From: Astragalus membranaceus
Taxonomy: Eukaryota; Streptophyta; Magnoliopsida; Fabales; Fabaceae
Direction: 5' to 3'
NCBI GenBank assembly: GCA_039519185.1
Contig: CM076854.1
Span: 158,374,666-158,438,665, forward strand
DNA: 64,000 nucleotides
Each line of letters starts with the position of its first letter. Position 1 is the first letter of the stretch. Made by a program: the position numbers and the translations under genes. This document shows, piece by piece, positions 20,673-31,275 of this stretch. The notes below the pieces were generated by a model. That model was not told the DNA's origin and did not search any database. It saw nothing but the letters and a program-made list of their open reading frames with translations.

Positions 20673-23600
20673 ATGGCTTCTTCCAGCGCTCAACCTCAAA
20701 AACAAACAGTTGCTGTGCATGGCTTTGAAGGATTCGTTGCAGAACCTTCACCAACTTGGTTTAATCAGATACTTATTCCATCTGGTAAACCTTTTACCCA
20801 TGCTTATTTAGGTCCTCTTCCTGACCCCATAGAAAGCGAAGAAGTTAAGGCGATTTTTCCTAGTCACCGAAAACTTCAACCCAGAATTTTTGAGGAAACT
20901 CCTTTCCATTTGGAATTTCTGAAAAACCCCAACAGAGTATTTAGATCTGCTCCTAAGGTAGAACAAAGTGATTACATCGCATGGCTTGACAAAGTTCAAA
21001 AACAAAAGGAAACCATTTGGCAAGAACAGGGGATTTTCGACATTATCCAACTGTCGAAATATGGACCCAAATACGACAGCACTATGATTCTAGCAGCATT
21101 ACAGTTCTGGGATATATCCACTCATAGCCTTCATCTGAAGTGTGGCATGTTATCTCCCACTCTGTTGGATGTGGCTGCCATTACTGGCCTGAAACCACTG
21201 GGCGAAACTTTTGACCCTAAACTGGCCACCAACGACTATGGCTTCTCATTTAACAACCCTACCTTTAGTGCTTATATTACTGATCATCATGATACTGAGA
21301 ATGCTGAAGTATCTGATTTAGAACATATAGCTTTTCTTACCTTATGGTTGTCATGTTTTGTCTTTTGCTCCCGTTCTCTCCAAGTAGCAAAAGTTTTCGT
21401 TCCTTTGGCCATTCAACTCCATAAGGCCAAGAATATCAATTTAGCGAAATTGGTTTTAGGGAATCTCTATCAGCATCTTGATAGTGCTGCCCTCGAATTG
21501 AAAGAAGGCGAACCAACTGACAAATTGCTCGTTGCTGGTCCTATGTGGCTTATGCAACTTTGGCTCTTAGCCACTTTTGAATCAAGGCTGAACTTGTTTA
21601 TTCCTAAGGAAATTCGACCAACCTTACCAACTAGAAGAACAGAAGGAGTTCGACTAGCACAATTGAAGAATAGGGAGAAAAACTTGTCTTATGAAGAAGC
21701 GTTTTCCATGTACTTCGACATCTTCAACAAGTGCACTACTTTCGTTGATGCTATGGCGCCTTTTGTCAAATGCACTTTTGGACCATCTTGGTTCATCAAC
21801 GAATTTCCCTCTAACTCAACAGAAAATGCTGAAGAAATAAACCAAATCTGGCAAGCCTATCTTTCGCCTTCTCTTCTTTCGATCAGGCTCTCTCCAAGCA
21901 ACAATAAAAACAATCTTCGCATTAGCAAATATTTTCCCAGCTATTTTTCAAGGCAATTTGAGCTATGCCAACTTCGACCGGCTCCGGTCTGCTTGCACAG
22001 GAGAGAGTTCAACACTCCAGAAACAGAGCAAGCTTATCAACAAGTCTTCAAGAATTTTCGTTTCAAAGATTTGCTCTTTGAACCTGCTAAATTTCAACCA
22101 AGCTTTTCTTGCACGAAGACATTCCAAGATTGGTGGGGAGGATATTATACTAAAGCTTCTAAAGGAAAAACTGATGTAGAAATTTCAAAAATTTTGTATT
22201 CAGCTTTTCCTTCTCAAATTGCTGAGAAGAACAAATCCCCAAGTATCCCCAGATAATTGGAAACATATTTTTTCATTAGTTAAAATTTTAAAACCATTTG
22301 CCTGATAAAATCTTTGCATTATGAACAGCTGCTGTTTCACAGAAAAAGCCCACTAAAGCAGCACCAAAGCAAAACAAGCCAACAGCAAGAACACCACCCA
22401 AGACAAAGAAGAAACTTGTGATTAAATCCACTTCCAACTTACTCCAAATAGAGGTACATCTTTGTTAATTAGCTAGACTTTTTAAATAGAAAGTTCGATC
22501 ATGTTTCATCACCTTTATTTCTTTTTCCTCTTTCAGAAGAAACCTGGAATAACAAGTCCTCTTGCAATGGGGAAAAGCCTACTTGTTTCCAGTTCTGAGG
22601 TAACAAATATATCTTCATTTCTGTTTCAAGTTTCTTCGACTCTTTTAACACTTAATTGTGTTTTAAACTCGTGTTTCTCTTTCGCAGGATACTGATAGTG
22701 ATGGTGATAACATGCCTCTTATTCACCGGTCAAGGAAACGAATGCAACCCGAATCCCAAGCAAGGGCTCAAGGGATTGTGATCAAAGAACCACAAGAGCA
22801 ATCTTATGGACCTCCCCCTAAGAGACTTCACACATCAGTCGAAGTTTCTGTTGTCGAATCTGTAGCTGCTCCAAATGTTCTTTCGACTGAACACATTTTG
22901 CCTGCACCATCAACGCCTGAGGAAATCTCCACAGTAACTCCAACTACCCAAAATTCTCCTATGATTGTTGACGTCGAAGGAACAAACAACGCTACTAACG
23001 CGAATGTTGAAATAGAACTTGAGCGAACTAACGAGCAAACACCAGACGTGGCAGGCGCTAAGGATTCAATCAAATAGACAATTGAAATTGAGGTTCAAGA
23101 AAAAGCTTCTACCAAAGAATCAACTAGTAGCGCTATGAGTGATCAGGAGTTTTCGCTGATGAAGACGACAAATCCTTTGGCTGCTCTTAAACATTTGCTG
23201 AGCCTTTCTTCCTCTTCTCCTGCCATGGTCTCCAGTGCTTCGACTACTTCCTTGACCTCTGTTACTCAAGAATCTACTGAAGAATTGCTTCAACAATTAA
23301 AAGCTAAGGTCTTGGAAGGCAATCTCTTTACTAGGATTGAAGAGAACCCCACAGAAAGCTTTGCAATTAAGGACATCGTTCAAAAATTGCTACAATCAGA
23401 GCCTAATGCAAAACTTTTCGCTTTCCTGATCGAATTTTTGCCAGTCTTTGAAACTTTTGCACTTCACATGAGCAAACGCTCTGAAATTTCCAGGTTGAAA
23501 AACCAAGAGGCTGTACTTCATCAAGAAAAAATTAATGCCTTCAAGGTTTCTCAAACCCCTATTGATGAATTGGAAGTTCAAATAACAAAGGATGAGCAAG

Positions 23601-23890
23601 AACTTGCTAACTGGGATTCAAAAATTCAGCACTATGATGAAGAGATAAGAATTCTCCAAACAAAACTGGCAAATGCTAAACTCCAAAAAAGTTTAGTGCA
23701 GCAAAGGATGGAGACCCCTAAGTCGAAGATTGAAAAGGCAGCTACTGAGGTTCTTCAACATTTTGATGATGCTCAAAAACACCAAGCCACTATTGCTCAA
23801 CTGGACAAAGAGTTAAGCTTTCTGGAGTCTTCAATTGCTGTGGGCACCAGAATCCTCTACAGGCTCAAGCATTCTCTTCAAAGCCTTTAG
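20673..23890 (+). pseudogene. Plant mobile domain (PMD) gene carried antisense in the Tat retrotransposon; four exons, one internal stop
   Basis: Exons read 20673-22242, 22329-22453, 22537-22599 and 22688-23890, with GT..AG introns that keep one frame throughout. The start ATGGCTTC (20673) has good plant context; an in-frame alternative opens at 20586. Exon 1 carries the plant mobile domain (PF10536-like): 'GIFDIIQLSKYGPKYDS', 'LAALQFWDISTHSLHLKCG', 'SPTLLDVAAITGL'. Exons 2-4 start with basic stretches that could be nuclear signals ('PPKTKKKL', 'RSRKRMQ'), then a Ser/Thr/Pro-rich linker. The last ~130 residues are coiled-coil-like. An in-frame TAG at 23075-23077 would cut the 986-residue product at residue 715; the same frame continues to 23890. 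PMD proteins of MAIN/MAIL type act in silencing and development, but the role of transposon-borne copies is unknown. The gene converges on pol, 140 bp away. Confidence 0.82.
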
Positions 23891-24030
23891 TAACTTGTAA
23901 TAGTGTAGAATTTCTTTTAATGGCTATGTAATTATTTTGATTGAATACATTACCATTTTGAACCAATTTACGGTTTTATCCTTGCTCGATTCTAACTTCG
24001 TTTAATGTTGGCTTATACTGTTTTAAATAC

Positions 24031-27000
24031 TTAATTGCCATTTATTTTGAAGATTCTATTTTCGTCACCCAATTCTTCGACTTCGTATGCCCCATTAGAA
24101 AAACATTGCAAAATACGAAGTGGACCTTCCCAACTAGGTGACCATTTACCCAAGACTCTATCTTTTTTATCCATAGGTAACAACACTTTCCAAACTAAAT
24201 CACCTGAATTAAAGGTTTTTAACTTAACCTTTTTGTTATAAGCTTTAGCTACTCTTTCCTTCTGTCGAATAAGCATTTCCAAAGCTAACAACCTTTCTTC
24301 GTCTAAATCAACTAACTCATCAAGCATCATATTCCAATAATGATCAAAAGGAATTTCATACTGTCTTTGAATTCTTGTTGATTGTAAACAGATTTCAACA
24401 GGCAATACTGCATCGTGTCCAAAGGTTAACCTGTATGGAGTAGCATTGATAGATTCTTTGGGTGAATTTCTACAAGCCCATAAAACTTGATCTAAAGTGT
24501 TATGCCAATTTCTGGGTTTTTGCCCAACATGCTTTTTAATCAAGTTAATAATGATCTTATTGGGAGCTTCCACTTGACCATTGGCTTGTGCATAATATGG
24601 TGTCGAAGTTAATAACTTAAAACCAATTTCAGAAGCAAATTCCACCATTTTTCTACCAGTGAAAACAGAACCCTGATCTGTAGTTATGGTTTCTGGAATT
24701 CCATACCTATAAATAATATGATTTCGTATAAACCGTATTACTGCTTCTTGGTCAACATTGGTTAAAGGTACTGCCTCAACCCATTTGGTAAAATAATCAA
24801 TTCCTACTAATATATACCTATGACCTTTTGATGATGTTGGTTTTATTTCTCCAATTATATCCAGAGCCCAACCTCTGAATGGCCAAGGTTTCACTATGGC
24901 ATGCAATTCATTTGCAGGCACATGTTGTATTCCAGCATGTTTTTGACACTCTTGGCATCCTTTGGCAAACTCTATGCAATCTTTCAACATTGATGGCCAA
25001 TATATTCCTTGTCGAAATAACAGCCATTTCATTTTATGGCCTACTTGGTGCGAACCACAAGCTCCACTATGTGTCTCAGAAACTGCTAAATATGCCTCAT
25101 TTTCACTAAGACATTTCAATAATACTCCTTCAGGAGTTTTCTTAAACAATTCGTTTCCAATTACCACATAGCTTAAAGCTCTGTACTTTACCTTTTTATT
25201 GGTATTTCCTGTGGGATTTTGCAAGTATTCTACAATGGGCTTTCGCCAATCATCATTGGCCATATTGTCAATAGCAAAAACTTCTGCTAAAACAACTTCA
25301 TCAACAATGTGGTGTTGTTCGATACATTCCTCATCTGTATTTGTTGCCCCCCCAGTTTTTGGTGTTGATAATAATGATGAAGAAATATCATCAGACACGA
25401 GTTTCTCTTTTATTTCGACTAATTCTTCAAGGCTTTGTTGTGAAACTCTATAACCTGATGCAATTTGGGCCAAATCATTCGCCACTTGATTATCAACTCG
25501 TGGTAAATGTTCTAAATGAACAGAGTCAAATCTCTTTAATAAGGAATTGGCCATAATAAAGTATTTAATAATGTGTTCTTTAATACATTTATATTCTTTG
25601 GTCATTTGTTTGATAACCAATTCTGAATCACCTTTTATTTCAATACATCTTGCCCCCAGCTCAAGTAAAATTTCAAGGCCTATAATAAGAGCCTCATACT
25701 CAGCTTCATTATTTGAGCAATGATTTCGAATTTTACATTTGTACTTCGTTGGAATGTTATTTGGTGAAATAATTAAAACACCAATCCCAACTCCTTTTTT
25801 ATGACTCGAACCATCAAAATACAACCTCCAAGGATATGTGTCTACGAAATGTAATGTTTCTTCGACAACAGAGTGGTCCACTATAAAATCAGCAACCACT
25901 TGTCCTTTAATTGATTTTAAAGGTTGATAAGTTAAGTCATATTCAGATAAAGCTAAAGCCCATTTACCAATTCTACTATGCATTATTGGTTTCGACAGCA
26001 TGTGCTTAATAATATCAGAATGCGAATAAACACAAACATTAGCTGGCTTTATATATTGCTTTAACTTTGTGCATGAAAAATATAAGCAAAGGCACAACTT
26101 TTCTATAGAACTGTACCTAGTTTCAGCATCTATTAAGACTCTACTAAGGTAATATATGGCTCTTTCGACACCATTATCATCCTCTTGAGCTAACATGCTA
26201 CCTATTGTTTTTTCAGATGCTGCTATATACAATTTGAGCACTTTGTTTCTAATAATAGGCATTAGAATTGGTGGTTTCATCAAATAAGACTTAATTTCTT
26301 CAAAGGCTGCTTGATGAACTGATTCCCATTTGAAAACTTCTTCTTTTTTCAATCTCAACAATGGCAAAAATGCTTGAGTTTTGCCACTTAGATTTGATAT
26401 GAATCTTCGTAGGAAATTGATTTTTCCCAACAATGACTGAAGTTCTTTTTTGGTTGAAGGAGCCTTCGTGTCAATTATAGCTTTAGTCTTATTCTGATTG
26501 ATTTCAATGCCTTTTTTGTGCACCACAAAACCCAAGAAATCTCCTGCACGCACACAGAAGGCACATTTTAATGGATTCATTTTCAATCCATATTTCCTCA
26601 TTCTTTCAAAAGATTGTCGAAGATGGTCTAAATGGCCATTTTCTGAGGAAGATTTAACTACCACATCATCTATGTATATTTGCATAAAATTTTCAATAAA
26701 ATCATGAAACATACAATTCATTGCCCTCTGATATGTAGCACCAGCATTTTTTAAACCAAATGGCATTACTACCCATTCATAAATACCTAATGCTCCTGGG
26801 CAACGAAATGCAGTTTTCGATACATCTTCTTCAGCAATAAAGATTTGATTATACCCAGAATAACCATCAAGCATGCTGAGGTATTCAAATCCTGCTGCTG
26901 AATCTATCAACATTTCTGCCACAGGTATTGCATATTCATCTTTGGGAGTTGCATTATTCAAGTCTCTAAAATCTATGCAAACTCTAAGAGTGTCATTTTT

Positions 27001-27624
27001 CTTAATTACAGGAACTATATTAGCTAACCATTCGACATACCTGGCAGTTCTGATGAATTTGTTCTTGAACAACCTTTCGATCTCCTCTTTAATTTTAGTT
27101 AATATTTGAGGAGCAAACCTTCTTGGCATCTGCTTCACTGGCTTCTTCTCTGGTCGAATTGGCAATTGTAATTCCACAATGTCTCGACTCAATCCAGACA
27201 TTTCGTCATAGTCCCAAGCAAAGCAATCTTTGAACTCCCTTAGCAATGTTATAACTTGGTTTTTCAATGCAACATCCAGATATGCACTTACAAAAGTTGG
27301 CCTCTTCTTTGAGCCATCTCCCAAATCTACTTCCTCCAATGGATCTTGAGCTTGCATTCGCTTTGTTGAATCTCTAGGATCCTTTTCAAAACCTAATGGC
27401 TCATTATCATAAATGCAATCAAGCTTTTCATTCATAATAATGCCATTTTCGTCTACAGAACCTTTGGCTTCGACAGCCATTGTTTGATGATTTAATTCGG
27501 CTTCCATAGCCGCTTTTAACTTATTTTCGGCCATATAAGCCGTAATCTTGTTCCATGCATTAGGAACTGACATAGGAAACATTTTAAGAATCAGAATACC
27601 ACCCTTCAGGTTGGGCAGTAGCAT
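24031..27624 (-). CDS. pol: Tat-lineage pol: reverse transcriptase, RNase H, archaeal-type RNase H, integrase
   Basis: An uninterrupted 1197-residue frame on the minus strand. The reverse transcriptase core includes 'RVCIDFRDLN', 'MPFGLKNAGATYQRAM' and the catalytic 'YIDDVVVKS' near residue 315. The usual gypsy RNase H follows. A second RNase H starting 'YFDGSSHKKG' near residue 600, with 'NNEAEYEALI' and 'GDSELVIKQM', is the extra domain found in Tat elements. Integrase has the H-H-C-C zinc motif ('CQECQKH'). Its DDE triad is present: Asp in 'WALDIIGEI' near 922, Asp in 'DQGSVF', and Glu 36 residues on in 'NGQVEAPNK'. All catalytic residues look intact. The frame differs from that of the protease ORF and overlaps it by 41 nt (27584-27624), so expression needs a frameshift or the copy carries an indel. 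Confidence 0.95.
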   Translation of the reverse strand: MLLPNLKGGILILKMFPMSVPNAWNKITAYMAENKLKAAMEAELNHQTMAVEAKGSVDENGIIMNEKLDCIYDNEPLGFEKDPRDSTKRMQAQDPLEEVDLGDGSKKRPTFVSAYLDVALKNQVITLLREFKDCFAWDYDEMSGLSRDIVELQLPIRPEKKPVKQMPRRFAPQILTKIKEEIERLFKNKFIRTARYVEWLANIVPVIKKNDTLRVCIDFRDLNNATPKDEYAIPVAEMLIDSAAGFEYLSMLDGYSGYNQIFIAEEDVSKTAFRCPGALGIYEWVVMPFGLKNAGATYQRAMNCMFHDFIENFMQIYIDDVVVKSSSENGHLDHLRQSFERMRKYGLKMNPLKCAFCVRAGDFLGFVVHKKGIEINQNKTKAIIDTKAPSTKKELQSLLGKINFLRRFISNLSGKTQAFLPLLRLKKEEVFKWESVHQAAFEEIKSYLMKPPILMPIIRNKVLKLYIAASEKTIGSMLAQEDDNGVERAIYYLSRVLIDAETRYSSIEKLCLCLYFSCTKLKQYIKPANVCVYSHSDIIKHMLSKPIMHSRIGKWALALSEYDLTYQPLKSIKGQVVADFIVDHSVVEETLHFVDTYPWRLYFDGSSHKKGVGIGVLIISPNNIPTKYKCKIRNHCSNNEAEYEALIIGLEILLELGARCIEIKGDSELVIKQMTKEYKCIKEHIIKYFIMANSLLKRFDSVHLEHLPRVDNQVANDLAQIASGYRVSQQSLEELVEIKEKLVSDDISSSLLSTPKTGGATNTDEECIEQHHIVDEVVLAEVFAIDNMANDDWRKPIVEYLQNPTGNTNKKVKYRALSYVVIGNELFKKTPEGVLLKCLSENEAYLAVSETHSGACGSHQVGHKMKWLLFRQGIYWPSMLKDCIEFAKGCQECQKHAGIQHVPANELHAIVKPWPFRGWALDIIGEIKPTSSKGHRYILVGIDYFTKWVEAVPLTNVDQEAVIRFIRNHIIYRYGIPETITTDQGSVFTGRKMVEFASEIGFKLLTSTPYYAQANGQVEAPNKIIINLIKKHVGQKPRNWHNTLDQVLWACRNSPKESINATPYRLTFGHDAVLPVEICLQSTRIQRQYEIPFDHYWNMMLDELVDLDEERLLALEMLIRQKERVAKAYNKKVKLKTFNSGDLVWKVLLPMDKKDRVLGKWSPSWEGPLRILQCFSNGAYEVEELGDENRIFKINGN

Positions 27625-28705
27625 CTCCTATTATTTGCCTTTCCCAAACAAAACCATAGTTTGGATGCAAATTAACTGAAGCAAATACATTATCAGCAGG
27701 AATGTATGCCTCATTAGAAGATGGACATGGCGCAATGTTCGCCAATCTTTTCTCAAAATTTTCCTTGGTGATGTGATTCACGTCAGCACGAAAATAACTT
27801 TGGTCTGCTTCAATGTATTCGACAAGACCATCTTCCTTCCACATCACTAGTCTTTGATGTACTGTTGAAGGCACAGCACCGACTCCATGTATCCACTCTC
27901 TTCCAAGTAACATATTGAAGTTTGCTTTGGAAGCAATTACTAAGAACAGAGTGGTCCTCTTGATAGTTCCAACAATCAATTCCACTTCAATGGCTCCAAG
28001 AGAGTAACCAGTTTTGCCTTCGTAATTACTTAAGACAATATTGTGTGGCTTAAGGTCAGTGATGGATATGCCTATCTTCTTCATAAGCACTTCAGGCATA
28101 AGATTCACAGCAGCACCTCCATCAACTAACACTTTGTTGATGCCAATACCATTAACCTTAGCCTGAATATATAAAGGCTTCAGGTGATTCTGCATACTCG
28201 TATCTGGCCTCTCGAAAGTAGCCATCTGCTCTTCGACACAGCCATCATTCATCACATAGTAACACATGGGTTTGTGACAAGCCATATCTTCAGTGAAATC
28301 TTCTTCCTCACTATTAGGCACAGTTATGACATCATATTCCAATGGCAATATTGACACCACATTACAGACGACATCGAAGTCATCGTCAGAATCATCAAAA
28401 CCAGAACCTATGTCCTCATCAAAGTCGGACTGAGCTTCTTTCCCTTTAGATGTCGAAGATGGAGGGCAGATTCTTTCAAGTGCAGGCCTTCTAGGTTTTT
28501 CCATCGAAACATCCTTACTTTTTGCCTTATTTACCCCACTTGTAGGCTTAGCAACATCAGCATTGGTACTTGCTTCAACCTTAGAAGCCACCTTCTTATC
28601 ACCCAACTGGACTTTGATTCCAAAGTGACTAGGAACCTTGTTCACGTCTAAAGAAGCTTTCTTCTTCTGGTTTCTCTGAAAACGACGCCACTGGGTTTTA
28701 GTCAT
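27584..28705 (-). CDS. pro: Tat-lineage aspartic protease ORF
   Basis: 373 residues on the minus strand, in the same frame as gag but after a TGA stop at about 28730. The N-terminal half is basic and acidic low-complexity. The retropepsin signature is 'KVLVDGGAAVNLMP' near residues 190-205, where Asp-Gly-Gly stands at the usual Asp-Ser/Thr-Gly site, as is common in Tat elements. A typical flap and C-terminal part follow ('NMLLGREWIHGVGAVPST'). The ORF ends soon after 'GWYSDS' and pol opens in another frame. It processes Gag-Pol in the particle if expressed. Confidence 0.88.
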   Translation of the reverse strand: MTKTQWRRFQRNQKKKASLDVNKVPSHFGIKVQLGDKKVASKVEASTNADVAKPTSGVNKAKSKDVSMEKPRRPALERICPPSSTSKGKEAQSDFDEDIGSGFDDSDDDFDVVCNVVSILPLEYDVITVPNSEEEDFTEDMACHKPMCYYVMNDGCVEEQMATFERPDTSMQNHLKPLYIQAKVNGIGINKVLVDGGAAVNLMPEVLMKKIGISITDLKPHNIVLSNYEGKTGYSLGAIEVELIVGTIKRTTLFLVIASKANFNMLLGREWIHGVGAVPSTVHQRLVMWKEDGLVEYIEADQSYFRADVNHITKENFEKRLANIAPCPSSNEAYIPADNVFASVNLHPNYGFVWERQIIGDATAQPEGWYSDS

Positions 28706-28729
28706 GGGATTCTTACCTTTATAATTATT

Positions 28730-31201
28730 TCAATAATTATACTTGTTGGAATCACCTTGATGGACAACTTGAGCGGGTGCATTGTTGTGAACCCATTTTC
28801 CAACAGGGGAATTCGTTTGTGGAACGAAGGATTTACCAAACAGTTTTATGGATCCTTTCTTTCCTGGCTCTTGGCTTGTCGAAGGCTTAGTCGAAACATT
28901 AGCCTTGCTAGATGAAGGCTTAGTCGTAACATTGGCCTTGTAACCAGGAAGCTCAGTGCTACCAAAATCAAAGGACGGCCTATTGTCAAGCCATTTCCTC
29001 TTACGTTGTTCCTGATCCTGGTACCCTTCAACAGCTTTAGCTGCTTCTTTGTCGAAAACAGCACTGCACCTTGGACATAGCATAACCTCAGAATTGTTCC
29101 ACTTACATCTGTTGAGGAAATCTATCAATTCCTCTTCAGCTTTTGGGAACACAGCATGTAACTTCCCATCATATTCTTTCAAGGTTATCTCTTGTCTCTT
29201 CCCTTCAGCATATATAAAACCTTCCAATTTCTTGGTGGAGGATTTAAGTTTCTTTGGAGGATCTTTCATTTCAGCACCTACCATGTTTATACTCATTTCG
29301 AAAGGTTCTGTATACATGGCTTCAGCTTTGGGTAAAGGGTCATCTACAACTTGCATTGGAGCTTTTATCTTTCTATCTTCAAACTTTAATCTACCTTCTT
29401 CGATTGTTTTTTGCACAAGATCCCTGAAAAGCACACAACGGTCAGTGTTATGTCCCAAAAAATTATGGAACTTACAATAACCCTTTTTCTTTCTCTGGTC
29501 AAGAGTTGGTACTTTTAAGCCACTAGGTACCAATATTTGACCATCTTTTACTAACAGCTCAAATATTTCATCACATTTAGTAACATCAAAAGTATATGTC
29601 TTAGGCACAAATCTGTCATTTTTTGGCTCAACAGGATTTTTTCCATTAGCAGGCCTTAGTAATTTACAAGTATAAGGAGGACCAGGCTTGAGTTCAGCCA
29701 TGTCTATCTCCTCTCTTTCGACATCACTAAGTGTGGTGTCGAATTCTTCTTCGACATAAGCCACTTTTTCTTTTTTATGAAACCTATTTGACGTAGACTT
29801 TTCTTCTTTAAGCCTTTCCACCTGTCGAACTCTGTCAGCTAATTGGGCCATATCCCTTAGATGAGATGTGTCCAATTTCTTCCTGATCGAATAATCAAGG
29901 CCACCAGCAGCCATTTCGACGAGTTCATGTTCAGGCACTTGTGTGAAACAACGAGCCTTCAGTAGCCTAAACCTATTCAAATAGTCATCAACAGTTTCAG
30001 GTATTTTGCGCTGAACACTGGCCAATTCTTTGATACTAATCTTAGATTGGCCCATGTAAAATTGCGCATGAAATGCTTTTTCTAATTGCCCCCATGTGAA
30101 AATAGAACCAGGGGGTAATGTAGTAAACCAAGTAAAAGCATTTTTTGTTAAAGAATTTGGGAAATATTTCATCTTCAAATTCTCATTTTGGGCTATATCC
30201 CCAGACTCGGTCAAATAACGAGCAATATGTTCGACAGTAGACTCTTTTGTGTCACCACCAAACTTAGTATATTTAGGAACTTTCCAGCCCCTTGGTAACT
30301 CAATTTGCAACACATATTCACACAATGGTGATATGAAATTTGTCCTATGCAAACCTATGTTAAGACCATTTTGCGCCATTATAGTTTCTACTAAAGTGGC
30401 TATATTATCATGAACGTCAACATTATTTCGTTGTACTTGTCGAACAACCTCGTCAGCGTTCTGGTTTCGGTTTACCAAAACTACTTCAGGGATATGATTT
30501 GCTAACCCTTGTTGTTCGCCTACAACTGCCTGGGCTTCGACCGTAACTGCTCTTTGAGGGTTACCAGGCATATTACTCACCACATTGGGAATTTGCCTAT
30601 TATTAACCGTTGGGGTCCCAAAGAAATCTGCAATTCGGCCCATTTGATTGGCTAACATTTGGTAACTAGTGTTAGTATTTTGAATCAATGGATTAAAAAC
30701 TGTACCAATTTGTTGGGTTAACATATTAACCATATCATGATTGCTCTCATCAACTTGTTGTCGTAAGGCAAACAAAGATTCATTGGTTAATGCAGTGGGA
30801 TTTCGACCCATTACACTTTCAGAAGAAACATGTACGGGAGACATGGTCGAAATATGTGGCATTCCAGTAGGCATGCCATATGATCTAGAAGGAAATACAG
30901 GAAAACTTACATTATGAAAATGTGGATTTAAACCGCTTCCTATTGCCATATAAGGATTATGAAGTCCCATATGTGATGGCAAATGCATAGGTATAGATGC
31001 CATGTTTGACTGCGTTAATCCAACGTTAGTCATTGATACTGAAGGAACAGTTGTTGATGATGATGGGGATATTGTTCCCACAACCAATCCTGCATTTACG
31101 TTTGCAGAGTCTACTATTGTTCCCTGTTCTTGTGAAATCACATGATTAGAACTAGACGCATTATTAGTAGGACGAACCATTTTTCCACTTCTTAAGTGCA
31201 T
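28730..31201 (-). CDS. gag: Tat-lineage Gag
   Basis: 823 residues on the minus strand, starting 75 nt inside the 5' LTR (MHLRSGKMVRP). The first 300 residues are Asn/Met/Pro-rich. The retrotransposon gag domain spans about residues 330-460 ('FTWFTTLPPGSIFTWGQLEK', 'ETVDDYLNRFRLLKARC', 'RDMAQLADRVRQVERLKEE'). A Cys/His cluster 'YCKFHNFLGHNTDRC' follows near residue 580, and a C-terminal 'LCPRCSAVFDKEA'. It forms the particle that packages element RNA. A TGA separates it from the protease ORF in the same frame, so this is either a read-through arrangement or a point mutation. Confidence 0.92.
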   Translation of the reverse strand: MHLRSGKMVRPTNNASSSNHVISQEQGTIVDSANVNAGLVVGTISPSSSTTVPSVSMTNVGLTQSNMASIPMHLPSHMGLHNPYMAIGSGLNPHFHNVSFPVFPSRSYGMPTGMPHISTMSPVHVSSESVMGRNPTALTNESLFALRQQVDESNHDMVNMLTQQIGTVFNPLIQNTNTSYQMLANQMGRIADFFGTPTVNNRQIPNVVSNMPGNPQRAVTVEAQAVVGEQQGLANHIPEVVLVNRNQNADEVVRQVQRNNVDVHDNIATLVETIMAQNGLNIGLHRTNFISPLCEYVLQIELPRGWKVPKYTKFGGDTKESTVEHIARYLTESGDIAQNENLKMKYFPNSLTKNAFTWFTTLPPGSIFTWGQLEKAFHAQFYMGQSKISIKELASVQRKIPETVDDYLNRFRLLKARCFTQVPEHELVEMAAGGLDYSIRKKLDTSHLRDMAQLADRVRQVERLKEEKSTSNRFHKKEKVAYVEEEFDTTLSDVEREEIDMAELKPGPPYTCKLLRPANGKNPVEPKNDRFVPKTYTFDVTKCDEIFELLVKDGQILVPSGLKVPTLDQRKKKGYCKFHNFLGHNTDRCVLFRDLVQKTIEEGRLKFEDRKIKAPMQVVDDPLPKAEAMYTEPFEMSINMVGAEMKDPPKKLKSSTKKLEGFIYAEGKRQEITLKEYDGKLHAVFPKAEEELIDFLNRCKWNNSEVMLCPRCSAVFDKEAAKAVEGYQDQEQRKRKWLDNRPSFDFGSTELPGYKANVTTKPSSSKANVSTKPSTSQEPGKKGSIKLFGKSFVPQTNSPVGKWVHNNAPAQVVHQGDSNKYNY

Positions 31202-31254
31202 GCAAATACGAACACATACAAGAACATAGAAAAATTACGTATTAAAGGCAAACT

Positions 31255-31272
31255 GTCCCACCGGGCGTGCCA
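31255..31272 (-). promoter_or_regulatory. Primer-binding site of Tat element
   Basis: On the minus strand TGGCACGCCCGGTGGGAC follows the 5' LTR end (CAAACA) after AAT. It begins TGG and is 18 nt long, as expected for priming by a tRNA 3' end. I did not assign the tRNA. Confidence 0.75.
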
Positions 31273-31275
31273 ATT

